From positions 1,736,001 through 1,800,000 of the forward strand of contig NZ_CP064873.1 of the NCBI RefSeq assembly GCF_019056515.1: a stretch of 64,000 nt of DNA, in the 5' to 3' direction. The DNA is from Microbacterium paraoxydans. Lineage in GTDB: Bacteria > Actinomycetota > Actinomycetes > Actinomycetales > Microbacteriaceae. Shown here in pieces: positions 22,862-32,007 of the stretch. A program made the translations under genes and the position numbers. Every line of letters begins with the position of its first letter. Positions within the stretch are counted from its first letter, which is position 1. Below the pieces are notes generated by a model. That model was not told where the DNA came from, did not search any database, and saw only the letters and a list, made by a program, of their open reading frames with translations.

Positions 22862-25816
22862 CTAGTCGTCGAAGAGACCGCGGATGTCGTCGGCCGTGAG
22901 CGCCTGGGCGAAGAGCGCGTCGTCATCGAGCACGGCGGTGAACAGGCGGGCCTTGCGGCGTTGCAGCGCGAGGACCTTCTCCTCGATCGTTCCGCTGGCG
23001 ATCATGCGGTAGACGAACACCTGGCTGCGCTGGCCGATGCGGTGCGTGCGGTCGACGGCCTGGGCCTCGGCGGCGGGGTTCCACCACGGGTCGAGGAGGA
23101 ACACGTAGTCGGCCTCGGTCAGCGTGAGCCCGAACCCGCCGGCCTTCAGGCTGATGAGGAAGACGGGCTGCTCCCCCTCCGCGAAGTCCGCGACCACCTG
23201 CTCGCGATGACGCGTCGAGCCGTCGAGGTGCGCGTACGGGATGCCGGCGGCGTCCAGACGCGCGGCCGCCATGTCGAGGAAGGACGTGAACTGGCTGAAC
23301 ACGAGCGCGCGGTGCCCCTCCGCCTGCAGCTCGACGATCCGCTCCAGGAGCTCGTCGAGCTTGCGGGAGCCGAGGCGCGCGTCGGCCGGGTCGATCAGCG
23401 CCGGAGCGAGGCTCAGCATCCGCAGCAGCGTCAGGGAGCGGAACACGATGAAGCGGTTGCGGTCGAGATCCTCCAGCAGGCCGAGCACCTTCTGCCGCTC
23501 CCGCTGCAGCACCGTCTCGTAGAGCTCGCGATGCCCCGCGCTCAGCTCGATCTCCAGCACCTGCTCCTGCTTCGGCGGGAGGTCCGGGGCGACGAGCTCC
23601 TTGGTGCGGCGGAGCACGAGCGGGCGGATCCGTCGTCGGAGCTGCGCGAGGCGGCGCTGCCGGTACGGTCCGCCCTCCGCGTTCTCCGGGACCTTCCCCT
23701 GCTCGATCGGCTGGATGTAGTGCTCGCGGAACTTCCGCGCGGAGGCGAACAGGCCGGGTGCCGTGAGCTTCAGCAGCGCCCAGAGCTCCTCGAGGCTGTT
23801 CTCCAGCGGCGTGCCCGTGACCGCGATGGTGACGTCGGACGGGAAACGCGCGACGGCACGATGCAGCTTCGTCGCCGGGTTCTTCACGAACTGGGCCTCG
23901 TCGAGGATCAGCCCGGCCCAGGTGACGCCCGCGAACCCCTCCTCGTCGAGCCGCGCGACGGCGTAGGTGGTGAGCACCACGTCGGCCTCGCGAGCCACGG
24001 CGGCCACGGCAGGCCCGGCGGTCGAGTCGCGGGTGATCACGCGGAGACCCGGAGCGAACCGCGCCGCCTCGGTGCGCCAGGTCGCCAGCACGGATGTCGG
24101 CACCACCACGAGGAAAGCGCGTCCCTCCCCCGCCGCACGGGCGTGCAGGATGAGCGCGAGCAGCTGGACCGTCTTCCCGAGACCCATGTCGTCGGCGAGG
24201 ATGCCGCCGAGCCGATGCGACCAGAGGAACGCGAGCCAGTCCAGCCCCTCCTTCTGGTACGGCCGCAACTGTGCGGTGAGCCCCGGAGGGAGGGGCACCG
24301 CCGGCACCGCAGTGGCGCTGCGCAGTCCGTCGGCGGTGGCCCGCCAGCTCACCGCGGGAAGGGCCTCGTCCGCCAGATCCTCGAACTCCTCCCACAGATC
24401 CGTCTGATGCCGACTGATCCGCGGGCCCGTCTCCCACTCGTCCAGATCCCCGGCCTCGTCCAGGAGGTCGCGCAGACGGTCGAGCGCCGGGTGGTTCAGG
24501 GAGAAGTAGCTGCCGTCGACGAGCAGGAGCTTCCGCCGGCCCGCGCTCAGGGCCGTGAACAGCGGCTCGAAGGGGATGTTCCGCCCGTCGATGCGGACGA
24601 TCACGCCGAGGTCGAACCAGTCGGGGTCGGTGCTCTCCACGGTCGAGACCGTGATCTCCGTCTCCCCGGCGAGCTCGCGATACGTCTTGCGTCGGCCCGA
24701 CACCTCCACCTCGACGCCCTCCGCCTCCACGGCGGGGACGACGCGGGTCATGAACTCCGCGGCCGCCACGTCGTGGAACGCCCCCGCGGGGGCGAACGCG
24801 ACGCCGTGCTCCTGCCAGACGTTCCGGATCCGATGCGTCACAGAGGCTTCGGCGTCCGGATCGCGCACGGCCTCCGGACCCGGCGTGAACGGCACCCGCC
24901 CGAAGCCGCGATAGTCCCACTCGACGGTGTACCCCACGGTGTCTCCGCGACGGAACGCCACCCGGAGCACGGCACGGGGCGGTGGGAGGTCGGGGAGCGC
25001 GACGCGGCCGACCGCGCGGACGGGAAGACGGCGCGCGAGGAGTGGATAGGCGTCCTGGAGGAAGGCCGCCTCCTCCGCTGCGGGGACGACGAGCATCCCG
25101 GCCCGGAGCAGCGACGGCGCGGGCCCTGCGAGCGGAAGCTCCGCGAGCGTCACCTGCAGGCGCGACCCGCTCTGCGCGACCTCGTACACGCCGGAGCGCC
25201 CGAGGGCGCGGATGCTGCCCGGCAGCGTCTCGCGCCCGTCCAGGGTCACGACCGGACGGACGACGAGGCCGCCGTCGTCGTCACGGGACACGGTCGCCGT
25301 CAGTTCTGCGGTGTCGGCGAGGACGAGCGTCGTCGACCGCTGGGCCGCCACGAGCGGGATGCCGAGGTCGGTTGCCGACCGCAGATGCCCCCAGAGGAGC
25401 CGCGACTCGATGAGGTCGGCGACGAGCCAGTCCCCCGCCGTGCCGGAGAGCAGCGCGTCGCGCGCGATGCTCAGCAGATCGGCGAACCACCGCGACTGCT
25501 CCCGACCGTACTGGTCCGGCGCGCGGCGGACCGCGTCCCAGGTGGCGGACCCGAGCACCCAGGACCCCGTCGCCGCGCTCCGCTCCAGCGGACGGATGCC
25601 GAGGAGGATCTCCCCCACACCCTTGGCGACGTCACGGGGAGTCGCGGTGCGCTGCGGGCGTGAGGCCCACGGGTTGGCTCCTCGGGCGTCGCGGACGCGC
25701 ACCTCGAACCCGAGCGCGAGGGGGGTCGCCGCCGCCGGGGCAGCGCCGGCGTCCAACAGGGCACGCCAATCCCGCGCCCCGTCTCCCGGGGTGGCGGAGG
25801 CGGGCGGGCGGATCAT
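22862..25816 (-). CDS. SNF2-family DEAD/DEAH helicase (Swi2/Snf2 ATPase)
   Basis: 984 residues from ATG 25816 (GCAGGA about 10 nt upstream; the longer open frame upstream lies inside nusB). The N-terminal half (1-500) is the bacterial SNF2-associated region without a recognised catalytic motif. Helicase core: motif I DDMGLGKT near 542, motif II ILDEAQFVKN near 640, motif III TGTPLENS, then the C-terminal RecA lobe with LVFSQFTSFLDM, ISLKAGGFGL and motif VI AVDRTHRIGQ near 922. Likely a DNA translocase acting in transcription recycling or repair. It shares the frame direction of nusB-efp but its link to them is unknown. No SWIM zinc finger is seen. Confidence 0.92.
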   Translation of the reverse strand: MIRPPASATPGDGARDWRALLDAGAAPAAATPLALGFEVRVRDARGANPWASRPQRTATPRDVAKGVGEILLGIRPLERSAATGSWVLGSATWDAVRRAPDQYGREQSRWFADLLSIARDALLSGTAGDWLVADLIESRLLWGHLRSATDLGIPLVAAQRSTTLVLADTAELTATVSRDDDGGLVVRPVVTLDGRETLPGSIRALGRSGVYEVAQSGSRLQVTLAELPLAGPAPSLLRAGMLVVPAAEEAAFLQDAYPLLARRLPVRAVGRVALPDLPPPRAVLRVAFRRGDTVGYTVEWDYRGFGRVPFTPGPEAVRDPDAEASVTHRIRNVWQEHGVAFAPAGAFHDVAAAEFMTRVVPAVEAEGVEVEVSGRRKTYRELAGETEITVSTVESTDPDWFDLGVIVRIDGRNIPFEPLFTALSAGRRKLLLVDGSYFSLNHPALDRLRDLLDEAGDLDEWETGPRISRHQTDLWEEFEDLADEALPAVSWRATADGLRSATAVPAVPLPPGLTAQLRPYQKEGLDWLAFLWSHRLGGILADDMGLGKTVQLLALILHARAAGEGRAFLVVVPTSVLATWRTEAARFAPGLRVITRDSTAGPAVAAVAREADVVLTTYAVARLDEEGFAGVTWAGLILDEAQFVKNPATKLHRAVARFPSDVTIAVTGTPLENSLEELWALLKLTAPGLFASARKFREHYIQPIEQGKVPENAEGGPYRQRRLAQLRRRIRPLVLRRTKELVAPDLPPKQEQVLEIELSAGHRELYETVLQRERQKVLGLLEDLDRNRFIVFRSLTLLRMLSLAPALIDPADARLGSRKLDELLERIVELQAEGHRALVFSQFTSFLDMAAARLDAAGIPYAHLDGSTRHREQVVADFAEGEQPVFLISLKAGGFGLTLTEADYVFLLDPWWNPAAEAQAVDRTHRIGQRSQVFVYRMIASGTIEEKVLALQRRKARLFTAVLDDDALFAQALTADDIRGLFDD

Positions 25817-25859
25817 GAGACGATCCTGCCCGCCACCGCCGACACCGCTGCTGCGGCGC

Positions 25860-26270
25860 TCAGGCCGAGCGGGCGACGCGGGCGAGCACGCCGTGCACGA
25901 ACGCGCCCGACTCGTCGGTGGAGAACTCCTTCGCGAGCTCCACCGCCTCGTCGATCGCGACCGCGGTCGGCACGTCGTCGTTGTAGAGGATCTCCCACGC
26001 GCCGATGCGCAGCAGGGCGCGGTCGACGGCGGGCATCCGCTCGAGCTTCCAGTCGCGGCTGTGGGTCGTGATCTGCTCGTCGATCTCGTCGCGCTGGTCG
26101 ATGATGCCGTCGACGATCTCGCGGGCGTACAGCCACGACGCCTCACGTGCGGGCTCGTTCGCCGCGCGCTTCGCCTCGGCGGCGAGGGCCACCGCGACCT
26201 CGTCGCCGCGGACGTCGGCCGAGAACAGGATGTCGAGCGCGCGCTTGCGCGCCTTCGTGCGGGCGCTCAC
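25860..26270 (-). CDS. nusB: Transcription antitermination factor NusB
   Basis: 136-residue all-helical RNA-binding protein that with NusE/S10 forms the boxA antitermination complex on rRNA operons. Motifs: ARKRALDILFSADVR at the N-terminus, ERMPAVDRALLRIGAWEILY and VPTAVAIDEAVELAKEFSTDESGAFVHGVL. It follows efp with only three bases between them, the conserved efp-nusB order. Confidence 0.95.
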   Translation of the reverse strand: MSARTKARKRALDILFSADVRGDEVAVALAAEAKRAANEPAREASWLYAREIVDGIIDQRDEIDEQITTHSRDWKLERMPAVDRALLRIGAWEILYNDDVPTAVAIDEAVELAKEFSTDESGAFVHGVLARVARSA

Positions 26271-26273
26271 GCC

Positions 26274-26834
26274 TTACTTCTCGCGGCCGAGGTACTCGCC
26301 CGTGCGGGTGTCGACCTTGACCTTCGTGCCGGTCTCCAGGAACAGCGGGACCTGGATCTCGTAGCCGGTCTCGAGCGTCGCGGGCTTGGTGCCGGCGGAC
26401 GAGCGGTCGCCCTGCAGACCGGGCTCGGTGTAGGTCACCTCGAGGATGACCGAGGCCGGGAGGTCGATGTAGAGAGGGTTGCCGTTGTTGAGGGCGATGG
26501 TGACCTGCTGGTTCTCGAGCAGGAAGTTCTTCGCGTCGCCGACCGTGGCCGCCGGCAGCGTGATCTGGTCGAAGTCGGTCTGGTCCATGAACACGAACCC
26601 GTCACCGTCGGTGTAGAGGTAGGTATAGTCCCGGCGGTCGACGTTCTCGATGTCGATCTTCGCCCCGGCGTTGTACGTGCGGTCCACGGTCTTGCCCGAG
26701 ACGACGTTCTTCAGCTTCGTGCGGACGAAGGCGCCGCCCTTGCCGGGCTTGACGTGCTGGAACTCGATGACGCTCCAGAGCTGCCCGTCGATGCTGAGGA
26801 CGACGCCGTTCTTGATGTCTGCGGTGGATGCCAT
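26274..26834 (-). CDS. efp: Translation elongation factor P
   Basis: Relieves ribosome stalling at polyproline. 186 residues, three beta-barrel domains; ATG 26834 gives [20 protein letters not shown]. The functional loop reads KPGKGGAF with K32 at the tip. In Corynebacterium the equivalent actinobacterial loop is PGKGP and the lysine is reported to work unmodified; here the final proline is glycine. No EpmA/EpmB-type modification gene is in the window. Likely co-transcribed with nusB. Confidence 0.96.
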   Translation of the reverse strand: MASTADIKNGVVLSIDGQLWSVIEFQHVKPGKGGAFVRTKLKNVVSGKTVDRTYNAGAKIDIENVDRRDYTYLYTDGDGFVFMDQTDFDQITLPAATVGDAKNFLLENQQVTIALNNGNPLYIDLPASVILEVTYTEPGLQGDRSSAGTKPATLETGYEIQVPLFLETGTKVKVDTRTGEYLGREK

Positions 26835-26887
26835 GTGCGAGGAGTTCCGTTCCTGAGTCCGTGGGGGCCGGGGTCGGCCGACAGTCG

Positions 26888-26893
26888 ATTCTA
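26888..26893 (-). promoter_or_regulatory. Candidate -10 (TAGAAT) of efp
   Basis: CGTAGAATCG on the minus strand, 54 nt before efp. The divergent gap 26835-27009 also contains CGATAGACGC on the plus strand (26928-26933), a candidate -10 for the downstream membrane protein. -35 elements are not clear for either. Confidence 0.4.
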
Positions 26894-27009
26894 CGGGATG
26901 CCCGGCGCAGGCCGTCGCGGGGCACGATAGACGCTCCTCCGCGAGACCGGAAGCCCCGTGACGATGCCCGTGGCCCCGGGCAGCGTGGACGAGGACAGGA
27001 GGAATCGAC

Positions 27010-27348
27010 ATGAGCGAAGACGATCGCGACCGGGACCCGACCAGGATGGCGAATCAGCCGGCGCTGCGGACGTCGTCCGGGGCGGTCTGGCTCATCGTCG
27101 CCACGATCTTCACGGCGGTCAGCCTCGTGCCCCTGATCGGGATCGTCCGCAGCGGCGGCGCGGCGGGAACCGTCGGCCTGGTGACCGCGATCATCCTGGT
27201 CATGGGCCTGGTCGCGATGGTCGTCATCCGCCTCGCGGTGTCGAGCGTGCGGCCGCGGCTCCGTGCGCTGGCCGCCTGCTTCGTCGCCATGGCCCTGGTG
27301 ACGCTCGTGGGCATCACGGTGTGCGTGCTGCTCGTCGGCCTGCCCTGA
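27010..27348 (+). CDS. Three-pass membrane protein of unknown function
   Basis: 112 residues with an acidic, hydrophilic N-terminus (1-24) and three hydrophobic segments (about 25-46, 54-76, 86-110). I do not recognise the family. It is the only plus-strand gene between 1 and 39 kb. AGGAGGAATCGAC just before the ATG is a strong ribosome binding site, which supports it being real. It is convergent with aroQ (10-nt gap) and divergent from efp. Confidence 0.75.
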   Translation: MSEDDRDRDPTRMANQPALRTSSGAVWLIVATIFTAVSLVPLIGIVRSGGAAGTVGLVTAIILVMGLVAMVVIRLAVSSVRPRLRALAACFVAMALVTLVGITVCVLLVGLP

Positions 27349-27358
27349 TCCCGCGCGC

Positions 27359-27799
27359 TCAGAGCTGCGCGACGAGGTCCCGCACCGCGTCGGCGTAGCC
27401 CTCCACGCCGCGTCCGATGACACGGACCGCGGCGACGTCGTGCAGGTACGAGTGGTGACGGAACTCCTCGCGGGCGTAGACGTCGGAGATGTGCACCTCG
27501 GCGAACGGCAGGGCGATGCCGGTGAGTGCGTCGCGCAGGGCGACGGAGGTATGGGTGAGGCCGCCCGGGTTGATGACGATGCCCGCGCAGTCCGCCCGCG
27601 CGTCGTGGATCGCGTCGATGAGCACGCCCTCGTGGTTGCTCTGCAGCGCCCGCACCTCGAACCCGAGCGCGGCGGCGGCCTCGGCGGTGATCCGCTCGAC
27701 GTCGGCGAGGGTCGCCGTGCCGTACACCTCGGGTTCGCGGGTGCCGAGGAGGTTGAGGTTGGGGCCGTTGACGAGCAGCAGCCGACGCGGGGCGCTCAT
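27359..27799 (-). CDS. aroQ: 3-dehydroquinate dehydratase, type II
   Basis: Third shikimate step. 146 residues, the dodecameric type II enzyme. Motifs: LLVNGPNLNLLG, active-site lid REPEVYG (Arg and Tyr), QSNHEG, INPGGLTHTSVALRDAL, VHISDVYAREEFRHHS. The ATG overlaps the stop of the GNAT gene (ATGA). Last gene of the aro run in this direction. Confidence 0.96.
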   Translation of the reverse strand: MSAPRRLLLVNGPNLNLLGTREPEVYGTATLADVERITAEAAAALGFEVRALQSNHEGVLIDAIHDARADCAGIVINPGGLTHTSVALRDALTGIALPFAEVHISDVYAREEFRHHSYLHDVAAVRVIGRGVEGYADAVRDLVAQL

Positions 27800-28320
27800 G
27801 CGGGCACGCTCCCGGTGTCGACCAGCTCGCGGCGCATGACCCATTCCCGCCCGAAGTTGGCCGTCTCGATCTCCCCGGTCCGGACGAACCCGTGCCGACG
27901 GTAGACCGCCTGCGCGCGCTCGTTGTCGACGTGCACCTCGAGTACGAGCGCGCGGAGGCCGCGATCGCGGGCCCAGGCCGCCGCGGCGTCGAGGAGCGCA
28001 TCGATGACGCCCGCACCGCGATGCGTGTCCACCACGTAGACCCCGACGACCAGCCCCGCCTCGTGCTGCTCGCGATGCGGAAGCACGGTCACGGTCCCGG
28101 TCCAGGCGCCGTCGTCGGCGATCGCGACGAACTGCGCCGCGGCGGCGTCGCCCGCGGCATTCGCGGCACGCTCCTGCCAGAAGCGGTCGGGCTGTGCGGC
28201 GGCGTGCTCGACGGTGTCGAGGAAGGCCATCGGTGCGGCCGGGTCGGCGAGGGCCTGCAGCCGCAGCGCCTTGACCTCCCGCCAGTCCTCCGGTGTGATG
28301 CGCCGGACGGCGATGCTCAT
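27796..28320 (-). CDS. GNAT-family N-acetyltransferase between aroB and aroQ
   Basis: 174 residues with the GNAT fold: VGVYVVDTHRGAGVIDALLDAAAAW supplies motif A (acetyl-CoA pyrophosphate loop, here THRGAG, slightly off the R-x-x-G-x-G/A consensus) and EVHVDNERAQAVYRRHGF supplies motif B. Substrate unknown. Joined by ATGA overlaps to aroB on one side and aroQ on the other, so it is embedded in the shikimate operon. It may simply be a passenger; nothing in the sequence links it to aromatic amino acids. Confidence 0.85.
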   Translation of the reverse strand: MSIAVRRITPEDWREVKALRLQALADPAAPMAFLDTVEHAAAQPDRFWQERAANAAGDAAAAQFVAIADDGAWTGTVTVLPHREQHEAGLVVGVYVVDTHRGAGVIDALLDAAAAWARDRGLRALVLEVHVDNERAQAVYRRHGFVRTGEIETANFGREWVMRRELVDTGSVPA

Positions 28321-29405
28321 GCGCCGATCTCCTGGTAGGCGGCGAAGAGCAGCGACTCATCCGGCGCCTGGAGCACGGTGGGCTTGGCGATGTCGTCCAA
28401 CAGGATGAAGCGGAGCATGCCGCCGCGGCTCTTCTTGTCGCGCTGCATCGTCGCGAGCAGCTGCGGCCAGGCACCGGCCCGGTACGACGTCGGCAGGCCG
28501 AGCGACTCGAGGATCGTGCGGTGGCGCTCCGCGGCGGCGTCCGACAGCCGCCCCGCGAGCCGGGACAGCTCCGCGGCGTACAGCATGCCGATCGAGATGG
28601 CCGCCCCGTGCCGCCAGCGGTACCGCTCGGCGTGCTCGATCGCGTGGCCGAGCGTGTGGCCGTAGTTCAGGATCTCCCGCTGCCCGGCCTCGCGGAAGTC
28701 ATCCGAGACGACCTGCGCCTTCATGTCGATCGCGAGCTCCACGGCCCGGCGGAACTCGTCCGTCGTGGTGTCGACCGCGCGCGCCGGATCGGCCTCGACG
28801 ATGTCGAGGATCTCCGGGGCCCAGATGAAACCGGCCTTGACGACCTCCGCGAAGCCGGCGGTGGCCTCGTTGGGGCTCAGGCTGCCCAGTTCGTCGAGGT
28901 CGCCGACGACGGCGCGCGGGGCCCAGAAGGCGCCGACGAGGTTCTTGCCCTCCGCGGTGTTGACGCCCGTCTTGCCGCCCACGGCGGCGTCCACGAGGCC
29001 GAGGACGGTGGTGGGCACCTGGACGATCTGGATGCCGCGCAGCCACGTCGCCGCGACGAAGCCGGCGAGGTCGGTCACCGCTCCCCCGCCGTAGCCGACG
29101 ACGGCGTCCGTCCGGGTGAAGTCGGCCTGGCCCATGACCTGCCAGCAGAAGGCGGCGACCTCGATGCGCTTGCCCTGCTCGGCATCCGGGATCTCGGCGA
29201 GCAGCACCTCGCGCGGGCCGTCCGCGGTGTCGGCGAGGAGCCGGTCGCGGAGCTCGGCGGCGCGGGCCGCGAGGGTCGGCGGGTGCACGACGAGGATCTT
29301 GCGGACGCCCGGCGCGAGAGCCGCGGACACCTGGTCGAGGATCCCCCGTCCGATCGTGATGTCGTAGGCGTCGTTCCCGGTGACGCTGATGGTCGTCGTG
29401 CTCAT
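28317..29405 (-). CDS. aroB: 3-dehydroquinate synthase
   Basis: Second shikimate step; NAD- and metal-dependent cyclisation of DAHP. 362 residues from ATG 29405 (overlaps the aroK stop, ATGA). Motifs: GYGGGAVTDLAGFVAATWLRG, PTTVLGLVDAAVGGKTGVN, EVVKAGFI, and metal ligands in LNYGHTLGHAIEH and WRHGAAIS. Confidence 0.96.
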   Translation of the reverse strand: MSTTTISVTGNDAYDITIGRGILDQVSAALAPGVRKILVVHPPTLAARAAELRDRLLADTADGPREVLLAEIPDAEQGKRIEVAAFCWQVMGQADFTRTDAVVGYGGGAVTDLAGFVAATWLRGIQIVQVPTTVLGLVDAAVGGKTGVNTAEGKNLVGAFWAPRAVVGDLDELGSLSPNEATAGFAEVVKAGFIWAPEILDIVEADPARAVDTTTDEFRRAVELAIDMKAQVVSDDFREAGQREILNYGHTLGHAIEHAERYRWRHGAAISIGMLYAAELSRLAGRLSDAAAERHRTILESLGLPTSYRAGAWPQLLATMQRDKKSRGGMLRFILLDDIAKPTVLQAPDESLLFAAYQEIGA

Positions 29406-29920
29406 CGCTGTTCTCTCCTCCATGCCACGATCTCGTCCGCGATGCGCTGCATCGGACGCCGCGAGGTGTCGAACGTGGTCGACGCCACCTCGTCGTACCA
29501 TCCTCGCCGTTCGGCGAAGATGCGCTTCCACTTCTCGACCGGGTCCTCGCCCGCCAGCAGCGGGCGCGTCCCGCCGCGCAGGCGGTCGGCGACGGCGGCC
29601 TCGCTCACGGTGAGGAAGACCACGGGGTGGGCGCGCAACAGCGCGCGCGTCTCCGGATCCGTGACGGCGCCGCCGCCGAGGGAGATCACGCCGCCCTCGG
29701 CGAGGGCCTCCCGGACCGCCGCGCGCTCCAGGTCCCGGAAGTGGGCCTCGCCATGCGTGGCGAAGATCTCGGGGATCGGGCCGTGCGCGGCGACGATGCG
29801 CTTGTCGGTGTCGACGAAGGCGACGCCCAGCCGCCGCGCGACCCGTCGCCCGACGCTGGTCTTGCCGGCCGCCATCGGTCCGACGAGGACCAGCGTCAGG
29901 GGCTCAGCCTCGTTCGTCAT
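29402..29920 (-). CDS. aroK: Shikimate kinase
   Basis: Phosphorylates shikimate with ATP. 172 residues. P-loop [13 protein letters not shown], shikimate-binding DTDKRI and the GGGAV loop, lid region with GGTRPLL. The aroC end overlaps its first 17 bases, so the two are tightly coupled. Confidence 0.95.
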   Translation of the reverse strand: MTNEAEPLTLVLVGPMAAGKTSVGRRVARRLGVAFVDTDKRIVAAHGPIPEIFATHGEAHFRDLERAAVREALAEGGVISLGGGAVTDPETRALLRAHPVVFLTVSEAAVADRLRGGTRPLLAGEDPVEKWKRIFAERRGWYDEVASTTFDTSRRPMQRIADEIVAWRREQR

Positions 29921-31133
29921 GCGCGATGAGCGCCGCCTCGGACGCGGGGGCCGTGCGCAGCTCCGCCGGGATGCCGTCGAGGTACCCCTCCAGGTTGCGG
30001 CGCGTCTCGCGGATGCTGTCGCCGCCGAACTTCTCCAGCACGGCGCGCGCCAGCTCGATCGCGACCATGGCCTCGGCGACGACCCCCGCCGCGGGCACGG
30101 CACAGACGTCGGAACGCTGGTGGTGCGCGGTCGCCTCGTCACCGGTCGCCACGTCGATCGTGCGCAGCGCATGAGGCACGGTCGCGATTGGCTTCATGCC
30201 GGCGCGGACGCGCAGCACGGTTCCGGTCGACATGCCGCCCTCGGTGCCACCGGCACGATCGGTGCCGCGGGCGATGCCGTCGGCGGTGGCGAAGAGCTCG
30301 TCGTGGGCGGCGGAGCCGCGGCGGCGCGTGGTCTCGAAGCCGTCGCCGACCTCCACGCCCTTGATGGCCTGGATGCTCATGAGCGCCTGGGCCAGCCGGG
30401 CGTCCAGGCGGCGATCCCAGTGCACGTGGGAGCCGAGCCCCGGCGGCAGGCCGTACGCGAGGACCTCGACGATGCCGCCGAGGGTGTCGCCGTCCTTCTT
30501 GGCGTCGTCCACCTCCGCGACCATGAGCGCCGAGGTCGCGGGGTCGAAGCACCGCAGCGGGTCGGCGTCCAGGGCGTCCACGTCGTCCGGTGTCGGCAGC
30601 GCCGCGCCATCCGGCACGCGCACCGGCCCGATGGAGAGCGTGTGGCTGACGAGTCGGATGCCGAGCTCGCCGAGGAAGGAGCGGGCGACGGCACCGAGCG
30701 CCACGCGGGCGGCGGTCTCCCGGGCGCTCGCGCGCTCGAGGATCGGACGGGCCTCGTCGAAGTCGTACTTCTGCATGCCCACGAGGTCGGCGTGGCCCGG
30801 ACGGGGCCGGGTCAGCGGGGCGCCACGTCCGCGAGAGCGGTCGGTGAGCTCCACCGGCTCCGGGTTCATGACCTCGATCCACTTCGGCCACTCGGTGTTG
30901 CCGATGCGCAGGGCGATGGGACTGCCCAGCGTCTTCCCGTGCCGGACGCCACCGGAGATCGTGAGCTCGTCCTGTTCGAACTTCATCCGGGAGCCGCGTC
31001 CATAGCCGAGCTTGCGGCGGGCGAGGTCGGCCTGGATGGCCTCGGACGACACCGGGACGCCGGAGGGCAGACCCTCCATGACGGCGATGAGTTCTGGGCC
31101 GTGCGATTCGCCGGCCGTGAGCACGCGGAGCAT
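29904..31133 (-). CDS. aroC: Chorismate synthase
   Basis: Final step to chorismate, needing reduced FMN. 409 residues. Motifs: [21 protein letters not shown] at the start, [40 protein letters not shown], and the Ser/Gly/Thr segment [15 protein letters not shown]. Flavin reductase is not encoded nearby. The C-terminus ends in HDERG inside the aroK ribosome binding region. Confidence 0.97.
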   Translation of the reverse strand: MLRVLTAGESHGPELIAVMEGLPSGVPVSSEAIQADLARRKLGYGRGSRMKFEQDELTISGGVRHGKTLGSPIALRIGNTEWPKWIEVMNPEPVELTDRSRGRGAPLTRPRPGHADLVGMQKYDFDEARPILERASARETAARVALGAVARSFLGELGIRLVSHTLSIGPVRVPDGAALPTPDDVDALDADPLRCFDPATSALMVAEVDDAKKDGDTLGGIVEVLAYGLPPGLGSHVHWDRRLDARLAQALMSIQAIKGVEVGDGFETTRRRGSAAHDELFATADGIARGTDRAGGTEGGMSTGTVLRVRAGMKPIATVPHALRTIDVATGDEATAHHQRSDVCAVPAAGVVAEAMVAIELARAVLEKFGGDSIRETRRNLEGYLDGIPAELRTAPASEAALIAHDERG

Positions 31134-31190
31134 GTGCTCTAGTCTCCCATGCGTTTCCCCCGCGCCGTGCCGCGTTTCGTCGGGCGGCGC

Positions 31191-32003
31191 TCAGAGGGTG
31201 GCACGCATCGCGGCGAGGACGGCCTCCTCGTCCGGCAGCGGCGAGACCGGGTCGCCGTGCAGGAAGATCCGGATCTGCCGGACCGCCTGATGCAGCAGCA
31301 TCCCGAGCCCGGAGACCACCGGCGCCGGACCCCATGCCGCCGCCAGGGCGGACGGCCAGGGCGCGTAGGCGGCGTCGAACAGCGTGCCGCCGCCCTGGGC
31401 CAGTCGGGCGGCACTCTCCGGCGGAAGCACGGTGCCGGAGGGCAGGGTCGCCACCGTGAGGTCGACGGCGCCCTCCACCTCGTCGAGCGGTCGCGGGGTG
31501 ACCACGACGCCGCGTCGCTCCCCGATCCCGACGAGCCCCGCGGCGCGCTCCGGCCGACGGGCGGCGACCTCGACCCGTGTCGCCCCCAGGTCGGCGAGAG
31601 CGACGAGGGCCGAGGCCGCCGTGGCTCCGGCGCCCAGGATCCGCGCCGTCCCGATCTCGCGGATGCCGGCGTCCCCGAGCGCATCGACGATCCCGCCGAC
31701 GTCGGTGTTGAATCCGGCCGGGGTCTCCGAGAGCAGGAGCGTGTTGACCGCGCCGGTCAGCTCCGCGTGGGCGTCTCGGGTGGCGGCGTATCGGTACGCC
31801 TCCTCCTTGAGCGGCATCGTCAGGGACAGGCCGCGCCAGGTGTCGTCGAGCGCCTCGACCGCGTCCGTGAAACCCTCCGCGCCGACCTGACGGCGCCCGT
31901 ATTCCCAGTCCAGTCCGAGCACCGCGTAGGCCGCAGCGTGCAGCTCCGGCGACCGTGAGTGCCCGATCGGGTCGCCCCAGACCGCCAGCCGTCTCCGGTT
32001 CAC
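31191..32003 (-). CDS. aroE: Shikimate dehydrogenase
   Basis: NADPH-dependent reduction of 3-dehydroshikimate. 270 residues from GTG 32003 (four bases after the mltG stop); the frame is open upstream but only inside mltG. Motifs: WGDPIGHSRSPELH, LTMPLKEEAYRYA with the catalytic Lys (family consensus VTxPxK), NTDVGG with the catalytic Asp, and a Rossmann loop ILGAGATAASALVAL. The mltG-aroE-aroC-aroK-aroB order matches other actinobacteria. Confidence 0.93.
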   Translation of the reverse strand: MNRRRLAVWGDPIGHSRSPELHAAAYAVLGLDWEYGRRQVGAEGFTDAVEALDDTWRGLSLTMPLKEEAYRYAATRDAHAELTGAVNTLLLSETPAGFNTDVGGIVDALGDAGIREIGTARILGAGATAASALVALADLGATRVEVAARRPERAAGLVGIGERRGVVVTPRPLDEVEGAVDLTVATLPSGTVLPPESAARLAQGGGTLFDAAYAPWPSALAAAWGPAPVVSGLGMLLHQAVRQIRIFLHGDPVSPLPDEEAVLAAMRATL

Positions 32004-32007
32004 CGCG

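Noticed and set aside
22811..25663. Plus-strand frame of about 950 codons opposite the SNF2 helicase.
   Set aside because: Shadow; helicase motifs are clear on the other strand.
28521..31142. Long plus-strand frame opposite the aro cluster.
   Set aside because: Shadow of aroB, aroK and aroC; low-complexity translation and no ribosome binding site.
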